A stretch of DNA of 64,000 bases, taken from the NCBI GenBank assembly GCA_037102815.1, contig BTPP01000001.1, positions 4,303,001-4,367,000 of the forward strand, given 5' to 3'. Origin of the DNA: Neurospora intermedia. Taxonomy: Eukaryota; Ascomycota; Sordariomycetes; Sordariales; Sordariaceae. Shown here piece after piece: positions 1-11,986 of this stretch (positions within the stretch are counted from its first letter, which is position 1; every line of letters starts with the position of its first letter). The translations under genes were made by a program, and so were the position numbers. The notes beneath the pieces were generated by a model. The model had not been told where the DNA came from and did no database searches. It was given only the letters and a program-made list of their open reading frames with translations.

Positions 1-853
1 TCCCGTCCCTTGTCGTCCCGGATCACCCAAGCCAAAGCCTCCCACCACCCGTTAACGAACCTCAACCACTACACTACACCCAATAGCCCCTTATCTTCCC
101 GAACCCTCTTTTGCCTCGTGGTAGCCCATCATGGCATCACATCTCCCTCCGCCGTGCGCCGACTCTTCGTACCCACTGCCGAGAACTTCAGTCCGTGCAA
201 GTCCCGTTGTCTGCCCCGACGCCCCCTTACATGCTTGCCGCACGCCCCTCCTCTTTACAGACTGCGGCATAAGCCCATGCGGCTAGCAGTTCGATGAGGA
301 ATAGGCAGATGGATTGCAAAAGCAGGGTCGCCAAAGTCGATGCCGGGAACTTGCTGGTTTCTCTTCCTTGTTCCCTTGGTTTGACAAAGCCCCAAGCCTT
401 GATTTCTCGTCATATCAGACCATTCCACGGACTCGCTCATTTCCCCTTGCTAGCTCCTTCTCGAGCTACTCGAGACTAACAGATTGATACCGAATACCAA
501 TTGTACACTGACTGGTTTACGTGTCCGCTATATGCTCCCATCCTCCGCATATTTTCTGCACGCAAAGAGGGACAAGACGCCACGCCGCTGCTGTGCCGGA
601 ACCCATCGGACACGAGCTTCAAGAAATCGTTCTCCGTCGAATAAGCTTCCACGTTGGCATACAGGACGAGAGAGGCCACGAAAACCGGTACAAGCCAGAG
701 GCACGTGTGGACGTTTAAGCACAGTAGAACACGCCAATAAATCCCCGGGCCAGATAGGTCTTGCAGCGAGGCAGCAGACCACTCACTGCGGCCCCCGTCG
801 GTATCCCTTCCCGTTACTTGGTTTCCTGGACACTGGTTCCACTACCCCAGCAT

Positions 854-854
<1 letters not shown>

Positions 855-887
<33 letters not shown>
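855..887 (+). repeat. poly-C homopolymer, 33 nt
   Basis: An uninterrupted run of 33 C on the + strand (G on the - strand). Such a tract can form a G-quadruplex or i-motif, and it is prone to length errors in sequencing. Confidence 0.95.
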
Positions 888-1226
888 TTCGTGGACCCTA
901 CAAAGCACTAGCAGTTTTAGCCCTGTCTTGTGGTCCTCTTCTTAGCCTGCCTTGTCTGTGGATCCCGCGGCGGCTTGCTTCACCAGATTGGGGCCGACCA
1001 GACGTCTAGGCTCTTGCCGGGAGATGCACGGGACCCCCATACAAGATCCGAACCTTTTCCACTTACAGCCTTCTCAGCCACAAGCGCTCTGCCTGGCTTC
1101 CCATTCGGCTTCCCACTTCGATCTCTATCCTTCCTCCTCTCTGTCGGTCTGAACATCAGCTCCAGCAACATCTCTCCCGAGAATCTTGTCCCTGTCGGCG
1201 CCTCGATCCAATCTTTCGCAGGTTTT

Positions 1227-1230
1227 GATC

Positions 1231-1262
<32 letters not shown>

Positions 1263-1265
1263 CAC
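1227..1265 (+). repeat. TCA/CAT trinucleotide microsatellite
   Basis: About thirteen TCA units with one ACC interruption, lying 320 nt before the proposed start of the Zn2Cys6 gene. It translates as polyhistidine in one frame, but that frame has no other coding support. Confidence 0.9.
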
Positions 1266-1584
1266 TACCTACATCGTTACCCACGGTCCAACGCGCTCCC
1301 TTTATGCTCACCCAGTTAAGCGCTCGACTAAGTAGCTCTCTCCATGTGCTCATATACAAGGGCTTTGTGAGTGAACTGTGCCGCCTATGCACCTTTCCAC
1401 GGCCAACATCTAGCTACCAGCCGCCTTCTTCGACTCTTTGTGTGCTTCGGCAGACCGTTGGGCTTGCTATACACTAGGAATCAGGACTCGCTAGTTCCCC
1501 AGCTGCCCCTAACCGCCTGCTTCCTGTGGTGTGATATGACAACAAGGACACCGATCTATCAAAGCTGAACCAACATTATTCTCA

Positions 1585-4500
1585 ATGGGGATTACCTCTT
1601 GCCCCGACACTCGTTACCGGCTATCTATTCCCACCACTCCACCCGAGCTGTCGAATTCAGACATAACCTCATTCAACTTCAAGATACTCCAAGAACGATC
1701 ACGGAACTCCGTTGTTCCACTTTCACCGCCCATGTCCTATTATGACTCCGTATCCAGGACAGGCGATATGCCCTCCACGAACAGTCCCGACGAAGCACAA
1801 GCCTCGAGAGACGTCGGCACCAACCAAAACGTTGGGCGGCAGCAGTTGCCTTCATTGAGTAGCCTATTTGGCCCATCCACATCGCAATTTCGCCCGTTGC
1901 GTTCGCCGACTTTCTCGGACCGTCCAGCATTGTACACAACATCGTCGTCAGCGCTTGATCATCCCCGAGGACCAGCTGGCAGTTGGGATAGACCTTACTC
2001 GGCATCTTCGTCCCCTTATTTCCCCCCTCCATCATTGACTTCGCAGCCTCGCAGTACACCGGATCCCAGACTTGATGAACGGCCCCACTTTCCGCCACCG
2101 TCACGGGCGCTCCCAGGACCCCTATCACCCATGGTCAGAGAGTCAGAGCTCCAACGGCCTTATTCTCAGTCCGGTTTCAGCGCTGGGAACAAATGGTCGC
2201 TGCGTCACGAAACTGGCCAAGAATACGCGCTGGGAAACCGGGAGTACCCACCATATAGATCATCGCCCACTGAGCGACCCCATAGTCAGCTTTCGAACGG
2301 CATCCCGGGTCGTGAGGAAGACTTGGGCTTACGTAGCGACCGACCGGCTACGCAACCACCAACACCAGTTAGCACTGGCGCCTCTGAGGTCATCGTGGGC
2401 AAGGATGGATTGGGCCCGAAAATTTGGACAGGAACGCACTTTTTGCCCAGATTTGTCAGGGAGGAAAAGGTCGATGGCGAAACGTATTTCATATACGACG
2501 ATGGAACCCGTTGCAAAGATGTCATTGATGGCGAGAAAGTGAATGCCCACTGGGGAGTGACAAAAGCTGGGAAGCCAAGAAAGAGGCTAGCAATCGCCTG
2601 CATCACTTGCCGGGAGAAGAAGATCAAGTGTGATCCAGATTACCCTCGATGTGCGCAATGTGAGAAGTTCGGGCGTACTTGCAGGTTCAAGAATGCGTAA
2701 GTGTTATCAGCCCCCTTCGCCCAGTAAACCGCTGGCGTTCTGTGTGATAACAGATCAACATCTAATATCAACCTATGTGATACAGGCCGCGGGGTGGACA
2801 CAATACTTCACCTTCGACTCCGCCCGCCGAAGTCGACGATGCACGCCGGTTGCCCAGCATAATTCGGCCACCACCGCACGAGCACGCGAGGACGAGCGTG
2901 CACTCGAGTGGATCTGTTTCACCACGCACCACTTTTCGCCCAGCAAGCCCCGAGATGGCCTCATCCGTGCCGTCGAAACGGCTACGGGTGGGCTACGACA
3001 ACTACGCTCCCGCAGGGGAGCACCGACCGCTTATGGCACCGGCAGCGGACCACATGATCCGGTCCAACGTGTCCTGGCACCGTCAGCCTGAACTGCCTCG
3101 CGTCCACGAGGACACAGTGTGCCGTGCATGGCAAACAGACCCGTATGTCTCCGATCCTGAGTCCGTGATCAGCATCATAACCTCATTTTTTGTGTGCATC
3201 GATGCCACGACCTTCCGATTCCTCCCCGAAAAGGCATTCAAAATCTGGGTACAGAACGTCGCTCACCATAAAAACAAGTCCCCAGAAGATCTGATGCTCG
3301 TCTATAGCATCCTTGCTCTCGGTTCCCTCCTATCGATTGCTGGGTCCAGCGGGCTCGACCATAAGACGGAGGAAACCAACCACTACGCTCAGGTAGCCCG
3401 TTACGCTACAGAGCACGCAACGATGTCAATACAGCTTGTCCAGGCGAGAATCCTCCTTTCCCTCTACTATATGGCTATTTCGAAGCCTATCGATGCCAAT
3501 GAAATGTCTAGCAGCGCCATGTCGGCAGCGGCCTATTTGCAGTTAAATCTAGAGTTGGATCAATCTCCGGACGTAGGACGTAAATCATTCCCATATGGAT
3601 TGACCAGGGCTGGCTTTTCTGAGTGCAGAAGAAGGACGTTCTGGTCATGTTTCTTATTAGAGAGACTAAATGGCCTGTTTCCGACCCGGATGGCAGTCAT
3701 CAACACAGCCGATATCTTCCTCCGACTTCCAATGGATATCCGCTCGTTCGAAGAACAAGAGGACGTTTCTATGCCGGTCTCGACATTCGAGAATATCAAC
3801 TCTTCTGGTCTTCCTGAGCCAGATCAGAAGCACCGGGATATGCAGGCAGTTGACAAGGGAACGAAAGCAGGGATGATGGGCTATCTGATTCAGGTGGTGG
3901 CCCTTTGGGGACAGGTCATGGCCTTGATATACCGAGTTGCGCATTCCGGTAGTCACCTATCAGAAGGCGAAGTGGATGTTATGGCCGGGTTCCATCAACG
4001 CTTACTACTCCGGCTCGAAAGCTGGAGAAGTTCACTCTCTCCTGGCTTTCTTTTCTCTGCCGCCGCTCTCGACAAGGTGCAAAGGGAAAATAAAGGATCC
4101 TTTATCCTGATGCATCTTATTTACCATCTCACGATGGTCAAAGCGCATCGACACATTCACTCATCTTTCTCGACTTTGTCGCTGCAGAGATTCGAACATG
4201 CACGCATAGCCCGCACCAATGCCCATCAGTTACTGGACATCGTGTGTACAGTCGCAAATGATCTCAAAGCTTCTGGAAACGCTAGCCCAGATAGTATCAG
4301 TATGCCACCACCCTTTACCAGTCTCGCCGTCCTTGAGGCATTGGATGTGCTTTCGGCGGAGGGCCGCATACAACATCTTCCAGAACTGATTGACAGTCTT
4401 ACCATTGCACGAAGTGTCTTGGAGATCCTGGGTATGGTATGGGAAGAGGCAAGGGCGCACAAGACGATGTTGGATCATCGACTGGACAGGCTGGTAGTCC

Positions 4501-4829
4501 TCAGGGAGAAAACTGAGGGTCTGGACGATGCTCTTGCTGTACCCCTTGCCGGAAGAGGAAGGGGGAATATGTCAGAGTATGAGTTTGAGTTTGGGGGAAC
4601 CCGAGTTTACGTTGCAAATCCAGACGACAGCCTTGACAGGACCTATCACCATGGAGAGGATGGCACCGTTTGTGATGCACAAGACGAGAAACAGGCTGCG
4701 GCTACAGTTTCAAAAGGTGTGCTCAGCTGGCAAATGGGTGACATGCTTGAGACGAGGTTTCCAAGAGAGATGGACTGCATCTATGCAGGACTGCAAACGA
4801 CCCATGCGCCGAGAAGTATGACAAACTGA
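1585..4829 (+). CDS. Zn2Cys6 (C6) fungal transcription factor
   Basis: Two exons: 1585-2696 and 2786-4829, with an 89-nt intron (GTAAGT...ACAG). The join is in frame and gives 1051 residues. Residues 1-290 are Ser/Pro-rich and probably disordered. Next comes a compact conserved-looking stretch (about 295-335, from HFLPRF to AHWGV), then a basic GKPRKR patch. A full binuclear zinc cluster follows, with C339, C342, C349, C356, C359 and C366 spaced CX2CX6CX6CX2CX6C. The intron falls directly after the cluster. Exon 2 carries a helical region (about 470-900) of the fungal middle-homology type that often binds effectors or regulates activity. The role is therefore a nuclear DNA-binding regulator, probably recognising CGG half-sites; the target pathway cannot be read from the sequence. 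The ATG at 1585 has weak context and M50 (1732) is an alternative start. The zinc cluster in mid-protein, not near the N-terminus, is less common. I do not assign an ortholog name. Confidence 0.9.
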
Positions 4830-7450
4830 ACAAGGGAGGCGCCGGGCTTGACGGGTTCCTCCATGATGATGGATATGCAGAGTATTCTGCCTTATGCAAC
4901 GAGAATACGCGTGCTACTTTTTTCTTATTATGAGTTATGTGTACAATGAAGAAGGTTATGCAGCACGGCTTATATGCATGGGTGGCTGCGTGAGTGGAAG
5001 TGAAGCAGTAACGGCGTTTCAGTCGATCTACTTTCCACCTGTTCGATTCTGGTTGTTTTCTTATCGATTTGACTCCGACCTTCCTGGGGTCACCATTCGG
5101 ATATCTCGATCTTGACTTTTTTTTCCCTTTATCACTTCTCACATCATGTACAATCATCTTCCATCAAGCATGTTGTTGAAGACAGCTGTGTCTGGGTGTA
5201 TTTGGCGGCTAGATGCATCTTGGGTTTCTTTTCTCCTGTTGACCATCATCAACATGTTTTCATATTATTACATACATGCAGTCTCGGCGTTTCTGTCCTT
5301 AGGGTGGCTCAGTAAAATAACCCGGCATTTGAGTTTGGAGCAGAAGGTGATGCGACTCCCTCACTTCGATGAGTGTACCAGGAATCAGGAGTTTGGATAG
5401 AGTCAATGGGGTGAGATAGAAAGGCTGAGAAAGATGCTTTGCTCTCGCAACTGCGAGACACTGATTCGGTCTGCCTGGCTCTATCAACAGTTACACAGCC
5501 GATCAGAATTGATGACCCGTTTGCCTCACCAATCTGCTTGTCTATCTATCCTCCAGTAAACCTGTTTCTCACCTGAGTGCGGCCACTTGTCGAGCCGACG
5601 ATCCGTTTGATGGCCCTTTGTATCCAAATGCAGTAGACACAAGGGAAGGTAGGTAGCATACAGACCGAATGAAGTTCATTGCTCATCATTTCCTAGCTTG
5701 GATTTTATTCCCAATTAGGTTGCCATTGCGCACTGCGTTGTTTCGGTAGCAGTGAAGGTCCGTCGTCAGCCCTCTTGGCTTCCATGCTTTTCGTTCGCTT
5801 GGCTGCTTCTAGAATATCATGCGATATCCTTCCATGCCATGTAACCTTCCAAGTCATCACATTATGTATGTATGTATGCACCATGCATGCAATGCAATTC
5901 GCACATTTTTGCATGTAACACACTCACTTTACCTAGCTGTTTCCAGAAAACTTCCACGCCTATTACAAAGAGCGGCTCGCTCTCGATTCGGTAAAGTTAA
6001 ACGAGATTGGGAATACATATGTACCCGTGATATAGTAGTTGATATGCCGTTGGAGCTGAGGTTTTACGGCAGCTGTTGTACATACACTAGGTAGGTAGCT
6101 AGACGACATTCTATACTAGAGGCGATGTACATACCTAGGCAGGTAAACCACTCACGGCCATAGGATAGGGACTGCATCTTTGACAGGCATTTATTTGGGT
6201 ATCTCCGATTCGATTTTCCGCAAGACCCTCCGATCTGTATGTATGTACTCTGGTACTTTGGTCTTCGCACAGGCAGGCCACTAGAAGTATCGAGGTACAT
6301 CCGGATACCTCTGCTTATACGGCTGAAGTGTCTCACCTTTGGTACACCGTGTTATGGCACGACATGACAAGTATCCTCGATGATACTATGATAGGTAGGT
6401 AGGTATGCAGAGCAGACGGGATCGTGCGATAGAAGGGTCTTGGAAATCTGAAAGAAGGAACGGAAAGAACGAAACACAATTCAGTTCCACTCATTGTATC
6501 TACTACATTGACTACGTCTACCTACTGTACAGGTAAGTACCGCTCTTCCCAACAAACTCCAGCTTGCACTTTCCAACTTCTACCACTCACTCACTCACTC
6601 GCAAAAATGCATGTAAGTAACTGTACCTCGAACATCCCCGTCGTTCTTTCTTTCCTGGTTCCTTCCTCTGTTTAAATTGATTTCATGCGCGGCTCCTGTC
6701 TCTCTGCTTACATCCTGGCTTCTTTCCCGGCCCTTTGCAGACAGCTTAGATGAGGTAGCATTAGCATTTCGAGCACGGCCATATCAAATATTGATATAGT
6801 GTGTCTTAGTGTTTGGTCGAGCTGTACGTACCGTTTGTAATTGGCCGTTGAGAGAGGACGGGAATCGAATATTGAATCTTTGCGAAGAAAGAGCTGTAGT
6901 GCCGAAGCGACATCCTCAATTTCAAGATTTAGACGGAGGCACTTTGAAGTCGAGATGGATGGTATACGTGCCTTTCGGTGGCATCAGCAGCAACTGAACC
7001 ACTTGACTGGTGACTAGGTAGTCAGTTCCTTCACATAGTCTTATCTGTATGTGCAGTGGCAGCGAGTGACAAGGCACAGAGTCTGAGAAAGTGTTTGACT
7101 AGGTAGGTAAGGTACTAGGTTGTCAGCTTGAATCATCTGGATTTTCAATCCTCGTGAATCATCACTTCCTGCTTCCTGTTGTTCTAAAATCAGAAGGCAG
7201 GCGCATATCATTCATCCTTGTGAACAACCTAACCCATGGCAATAATGATCAACGTTAAACACTGGAATGTAGGCACCTGTCAGTAGGAAGAGATACAACA
7301 ACATGCAGACTGGAAACTCTAGCCAACATAACAACTGCCATATGATCACATGCCGAATCACTTCCCACTTACACATCGCGGACCCAAGGAAAGCCGACCC
7401 GGGACCGTAGGGTAAGTATCGCATTGCACGCCACCCCCCACATTTCCGAG

Positions 7451-7474
7451 CCTTCCTTCCTTCCTTCCTTCCTT
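7451..7474 (+). repeat. CCTT microsatellite
   Basis: Six tandem CCTT units followed by a T tract. It is polypyrimidine on the + strand. Confidence 0.9.
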
Positions 7475-8117
7475 TTTTCATTGCTTTTTTCCTCCATGTC
7501 AGTTCCACTTCCATTTCCATTCCCGTTCCACTGCCCTTCTTCCCTCCCCATACCGGTCGGTACAACCCCATTGTGGGAGGCATCATCGCTGCAACTTGTA
7601 CATTATTTCATGCAAGTACAGAAATCATTCCGTTCCGTTATTGTTCCCTTAGTTTTTGCTTCTGCCGTGCTCCCATCATCCTCGCACGCAATCAATGTTA
7701 CAATGTAACGCCCCCCGACGGACAATCTGACAATCTGACAATCTGACATGCATATGTATCTACGCGCCGCAACTCGACAGCGGCTGAATGACCTTCTAGA
7801 AAGCAACACGGAAGGTTTTACTTTCCGGGATGGGGGGTTGGGGTTGGGGTCATCAAGAATTGCGAATGGGCTCACAAGGTCGGATGATGGAAGAGGCTAC
7901 ATGGAGGGATGGATGGATACAATGCGAGAATAAAAAAAATACGGTACCTACCTACTTAGGTACTGCGTACATAGTAAACTGGAAAGAAACCTTGTATGTC
8001 TATACTGCCCAAAATCCTTCGATGCATTCATTCATTGCCTTCTATTGCATTGCATGGAAAACGCATAGAACTTCTTCCATCCGTCTATTCGCTAGCTGCT
8101 GGTGAGTGGCACATGCA

Positions 8118-8151
8118 TACCTACCTACCTACCTACCTACCTACCTACCTA
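8118..8151 (+). repeat. TACC tetranucleotide microsatellite
   Basis: About eight TACC units ending in TAGGTA, so the end forms a small palindrome with the tract. The same tetranucleotide is scattered through the surrounding 3 kb. Confidence 0.9.
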
Positions 8152-8499
8152 GGTAATGTACATCCAACCTCCATGAATGGGTGCTGCGGACGGCGTGATA
8201 CCGTCGGGATTTGCAGGGCCCCATGACACCTACCTACATATGTTACCAATAGATACCGAAGAAACTTGCTAGACTGGAAAAAAAAAGGGGCTTTGGGGAA
8301 TAAGTACAGGTAGGTAGATCTGCATCCCTCAAGTCCGAGCCTGTGCTTAGGTTTTTAAAATGCACGAGTTTTCACTACCTACCTGAGCGGACATCATATA
8401 GGTACAGAAGTATGCTGCTGCCTGGGCTTGCTGTCGAGCACTCAAAGAGGGTTAGTCTAGAAGTTGGCCAATTGGGCGAGTTTCTACGGTAGGTAGAGC

Positions 8500-8522
8500 A
8501 AGGTAAAGGTAAAGGTAAAGGT
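8500..8522 (+). repeat. AGGTAA hexamer repeat
   Basis: Four tandem copies of AGGTAA or a close variant, preceded by GGTAGGTAG. Confidence 0.85.
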
Positions 8523-9149
8523 AGAGAGAGATAGGTTCGCATGGTGTGCATATGTATATGCGTTGTAGATGTAGCAGATATGGGTTGAAGCGAATGGAAG
8601 TTCTTCCCGTTGCTGTGCAAGAGTCGGGCAGCTTGGATGGATGCTCTTGAGCTATTTGAGGGAGTGGTTGAGTTGAATGGAAACCGGTGCGGGATAACAA
8701 GAGCCATAATATGCCTCTTGTTACTGGGTTTGGAATCATGAGTGATGCTGGCTTGTGTTGAGGGTGATGGTGTCAAACGACCTCGCGTGATGCTCCTGTC
8801 CACGGTAAAGATAGGATCATATCACCCCCGTAGTCTATCATGCTGCTGTTCTCCTTGTTGGTTAGATTGGCGAGGCCTTTTGGCGATTCTTGCTTGCGTT
8901 AATCGCTTGTCGCAATGGGCCTAATGGCTTTCTGAGGGGAGGCAGAGGGTTTGGGTGATGACGAGGTTTACTATCTTGGATCACTCAATGAACGGACTTG
9001 CTATGAATGTCAGCAGAATTAAATACGATGCTCATGAACAGGATACAATGACAATACGCAGCATCGCTCTACATAGCATTAACAACTCCATACAACTACT
9101 AATGACATTCCAGCGCCATAAAGCAATCCTCCAGTACTTGTTTTCCTAT

Positions 9150-11986
9150 TCAGAAAACATGTCTCGCCTCTTTGATCCCCCCCTCAAGCATCTCCGCCAG
9201 CAAATCCCACTTCGCCGCCGCATCCTCCCTGCTCCCTCTCGCCACACCTCTCAGTCCGCTCGCGACAAACCTGAGATGTCGCTCAAAGTCGCTGTGCATC
9301 TCTTTCATGACCGCAGCAGTCGACTTATTGTTACCCCTTGCACGGGCGTCCTCCATAATACTCCTCTTCCACTTCTCCTCCCTTATAGCACTAGCAGCAT
9401 TTTCACCTTCATCATCATCACCGTCATCCTCACCATCAATTCCCACCCCTAATCCTGTCTTACTATACAACGATGCCGTCCTCCCCGCTCTTGTATTTCG
9501 CTTGTGCTGTTGCTGCTGCTGCTGCGAAGCCGTGAAGGTCGACAGCCTCGAGATCTCCTGCTGCTCCTCTTCCAGCCTGGCCATCTCCGCCTGGTGGCTG
9601 TCTTCCAGCTTGATGGCCAGGTCGTATATGTCCAGGATGCAGTCACGGATGGGACGAAGTCGTTTCCCTTGGCAGGATTCGCTGAGGATCCGATCGAGAA
9701 ACTTGGAATGCACCTCGCCGACGTCGTCAACGTCCAGCGCGTGCTGTAAGGCTTCGTCCATTCTGTTAATGTTGGGCGCGAAGACGAGCGTGGTGAGGTA
9801 GCTCATCATAGTGTTGCAGAACCAGAGTAGCTTGGTTCGGAGAAGGTAGTAGGTGGATTGGTGGCGGGCTGGCGTCGTGGTGGTTCCCAAGAGTGGGTGC
9901 TTGAGAAGGTATATAGCTCTACGAGTTTGTAGCAGGAAAACAAACATTGTTTGATACCCTTTGACCTCGGCCGGACTGATGATCATCTGGATAGGCCATG
10001 GTAAGTGGTAGATGAGACGAATAGCTGGGAGGGTGTTGCGGACTGAGGCCCGGGAAGCGGCTGGGCTGTCGGCGATATACCGTTGCTCGATATCGGCGGA
10101 CAAGCGATGCCCGGCTACGCACTGTGAAAATGCCTCCTGAGCAATTTCGGTCAGTGTGAACTTGTCGTTCCAACTCGTACTGAAGTTGTCCAGTTGTCTG
10201 AAGATGGTCGAAGCAAAGGCATCCGAGGTGGCGCCGTCGGACATCAAGTAGAGGCATCGGAGAGCGTCGAATGCCCGCGAGAGCCCGTATGAGTCGAACA
10301 GGATATCGAGCAGCGTGATGGATGCTGAGTGATATTTGCTTTGAATCCACTTGTTAAAGGCATTGCCAAAGAGCTCCGAAAATGGTGCAAAGCTAGTGCC
10401 ATCTGAGCAGACGGCAGCAAAGTCCATGGGTGGTTCCCCTGCTTTCATCCGGTCTGCTACGGGGGAATATCGCTTGAGATGTTTCAAGACCACAATGCTT
10501 TTTCCAGCCCGGACTATTCGATCAACAGCAGGACTCAGGAACCGTGGGGCATTCAAGACTCCTTCCGAGCTGACGAGTTGGTGAAACTGCTGTTCCCATA
10601 TTTGGTGCAACTGGGGCCTAGCAGATGACTTGCCGATGAAAAAGGTCCGATCTCCGGCGAGGAGTTCCCCTTCTTCCATCCAGAATCGGATAGGTTTCAG
10701 GTACACTTGAAAGCAATCAAGGAAGATAGTCCCTAGAAGCTTATATGTGTCAAGGCTACCTTCCATTTGTGCCATTCCGACTGCGTCATAAAGCAATTCA
10801 AGGTAACGAAATGCCTTGGTATTGCGTTCCCGATGGACTTGCTGTACGATACCGGAAAGGACATATAAGGGGGCTAATGACGGCCCTAGTTCTGCCAACA
10901 TGGCCACTAGGCTGACAATCACGTCCTTGTGAATGGCAACAAACCGCCCTTGGATAGCAGTCAACTCTTGGTCGAATGCCTGAAGAGCCCTTTGAAGTGA
11001 GTCCTGGAACACCTGGAGAAGTGGTTCTTCTTTTTCCTTTTTGCTAGCGTAAATGCGCAGCGGGGCGAGCTTTCGTCCACATTCGGAAAAGGTGTTCACC
11101 AGAGCATCGTACGTCTGCCATGAAACTCCCTCTAGCACGTAGTCGGGAACAGGCTTGCATGCTAAATCAAAAAGAGAGGTTGGCAGGCCGCGGAGCATAA
11201 ATACAACTTCGCGGAGAAGTTGGAGACTTGTGATGGGCGTCTTCTTCTGTCGCCCATCGGGATCAACATCATGGGTAGCATTTCTCCAGTCCTGGCTGTC
11301 TAGGATTCGTCTCAGCAACTCTTCACCGCCTGAGAGCTTGATGGCCAAGTCTTGTGCTGTGCGTGGGGCATCGTCTGGAACTGAGGAAGCTGTGCTTGGA
11401 GATGCAATGGAAACATCGGAAGCCACATGCTCGCGTTCGTAATAGTCTTCTTCGTCTGAACTGGGAGCATGGTCTAGAATTTTCCACAGAGCGCGCTCTT
11501 GATGCCAGCCATCTTCCTTGGCAATCTGTCGCCAAGTCAGTTTGGGTACGGCATCCTTCTCTGGTTCTTTCAGGCGCTCAAGATCGCTCAGCCTGGACTT
11601 TTGTGCAGGCTTGTCGGACAGCTCCAGGAGGAAGTGCAATACTTCAGGGGTGAAGTCGTTGACGTGCGGCTTGAGTGCATCCAGTCGTTGCTCAAGGGCG
11701 TCTCCAAGGGGTTCTCGATTGATGATGCGGAAGCGTTCCACAAGCCCAGCCAGGCGGTTCTGCACCTCGAACTGGTTCGTCCTGAGAAAGTTCTGGTTGA
11801 GCAGACTTTGTACTGTTGACTCCCGCAAAGACTGGAGTTTTCTCTTTTGGGTCTGATGGCAATGTCAGTCAAGGCAAGGCAGGCCATGGCCGGAAAGGGG
11901 GCTTGAAAATAACCGACCTTTGGGACGGCGGCAACGGCATCAATAAGCTCGTCGGTCAATGCCGCGAGCTCTGAAAGGTATGACAT
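9150..11986 (-). CDS. gamma-tubulin complex component, GCP5-like (Spc97/Spc98 family)
   Basis: Exon 1 is 11986-11918 (23 codons, starting MSYLSELAALTDELIDAV). A 65-nt intron (11917-11853, GTCGGT...TCAG) follows, and exon 2 is 11852-9150. The protein is 923 residues. The long helical layout fits the GCP family: an N-terminal GCP domain (roughly 210-480) and a C-terminal gamma-tubulin-binding domain (roughly 530-900). The GCP5 assignment comes from overall resemblance and the long linker, and is less certain than the family. GCP proteins assemble with gamma-tubulin into the ring complex that nucleates microtubules at spindle pole bodies. An acidic insert with a Gln tract and DGEDDGDDDEGEN lies near residues 790-840. 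The start codon is the first ATG in frame with good splice joining. The gene is divergent from the mannosyltransferase at 13209, with about 1.2 kb between starts. Confidence 0.85.

Larger units (their letters stand above)
1..1584. other. upstream region of the Zn2Cys6 gene, no gene seen
   Basis: No coding region can be supported here. The stretch holds a 33-nt C run (855-887) and a TCA/CAT trinucleotide repeat (1227-1265). Several short ATG frames occur and could act as upstream ORFs if this is transcribed leader. It is probably the promoter and 5' leader of the transcription factor that starts at 1585. Confidence 0.5.
4830..9149. other. 4.3-kb intergenic region, repeat-rich, no gene seen
   Basis: Only short frames without family resemblance occur on both strands. 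The stretch is rich in TAGGTA/TACCTA motifs (near 5650, 6090, 6390, 7100, 7950, 8120, 8315, 8380 and 8490), a CCTT microsatellite (7451-7474), a TACC tract (8118-8151) and AGGTAA repeats (8500-8522). It lies between the 3' end of the transcription factor gene and the 3' end of the GCP5-like gene, so it contains no obvious promoter for a flanking gene. Confidence 0.6.

Noticed and set aside
8117-8152. Possible CRISPR-like or telomeric array
   Set aside because: The TACC tract is a plain microsatellite without spacers and is not TTAGGG. No CRISPR array is expected in a nuclear fungal genome.
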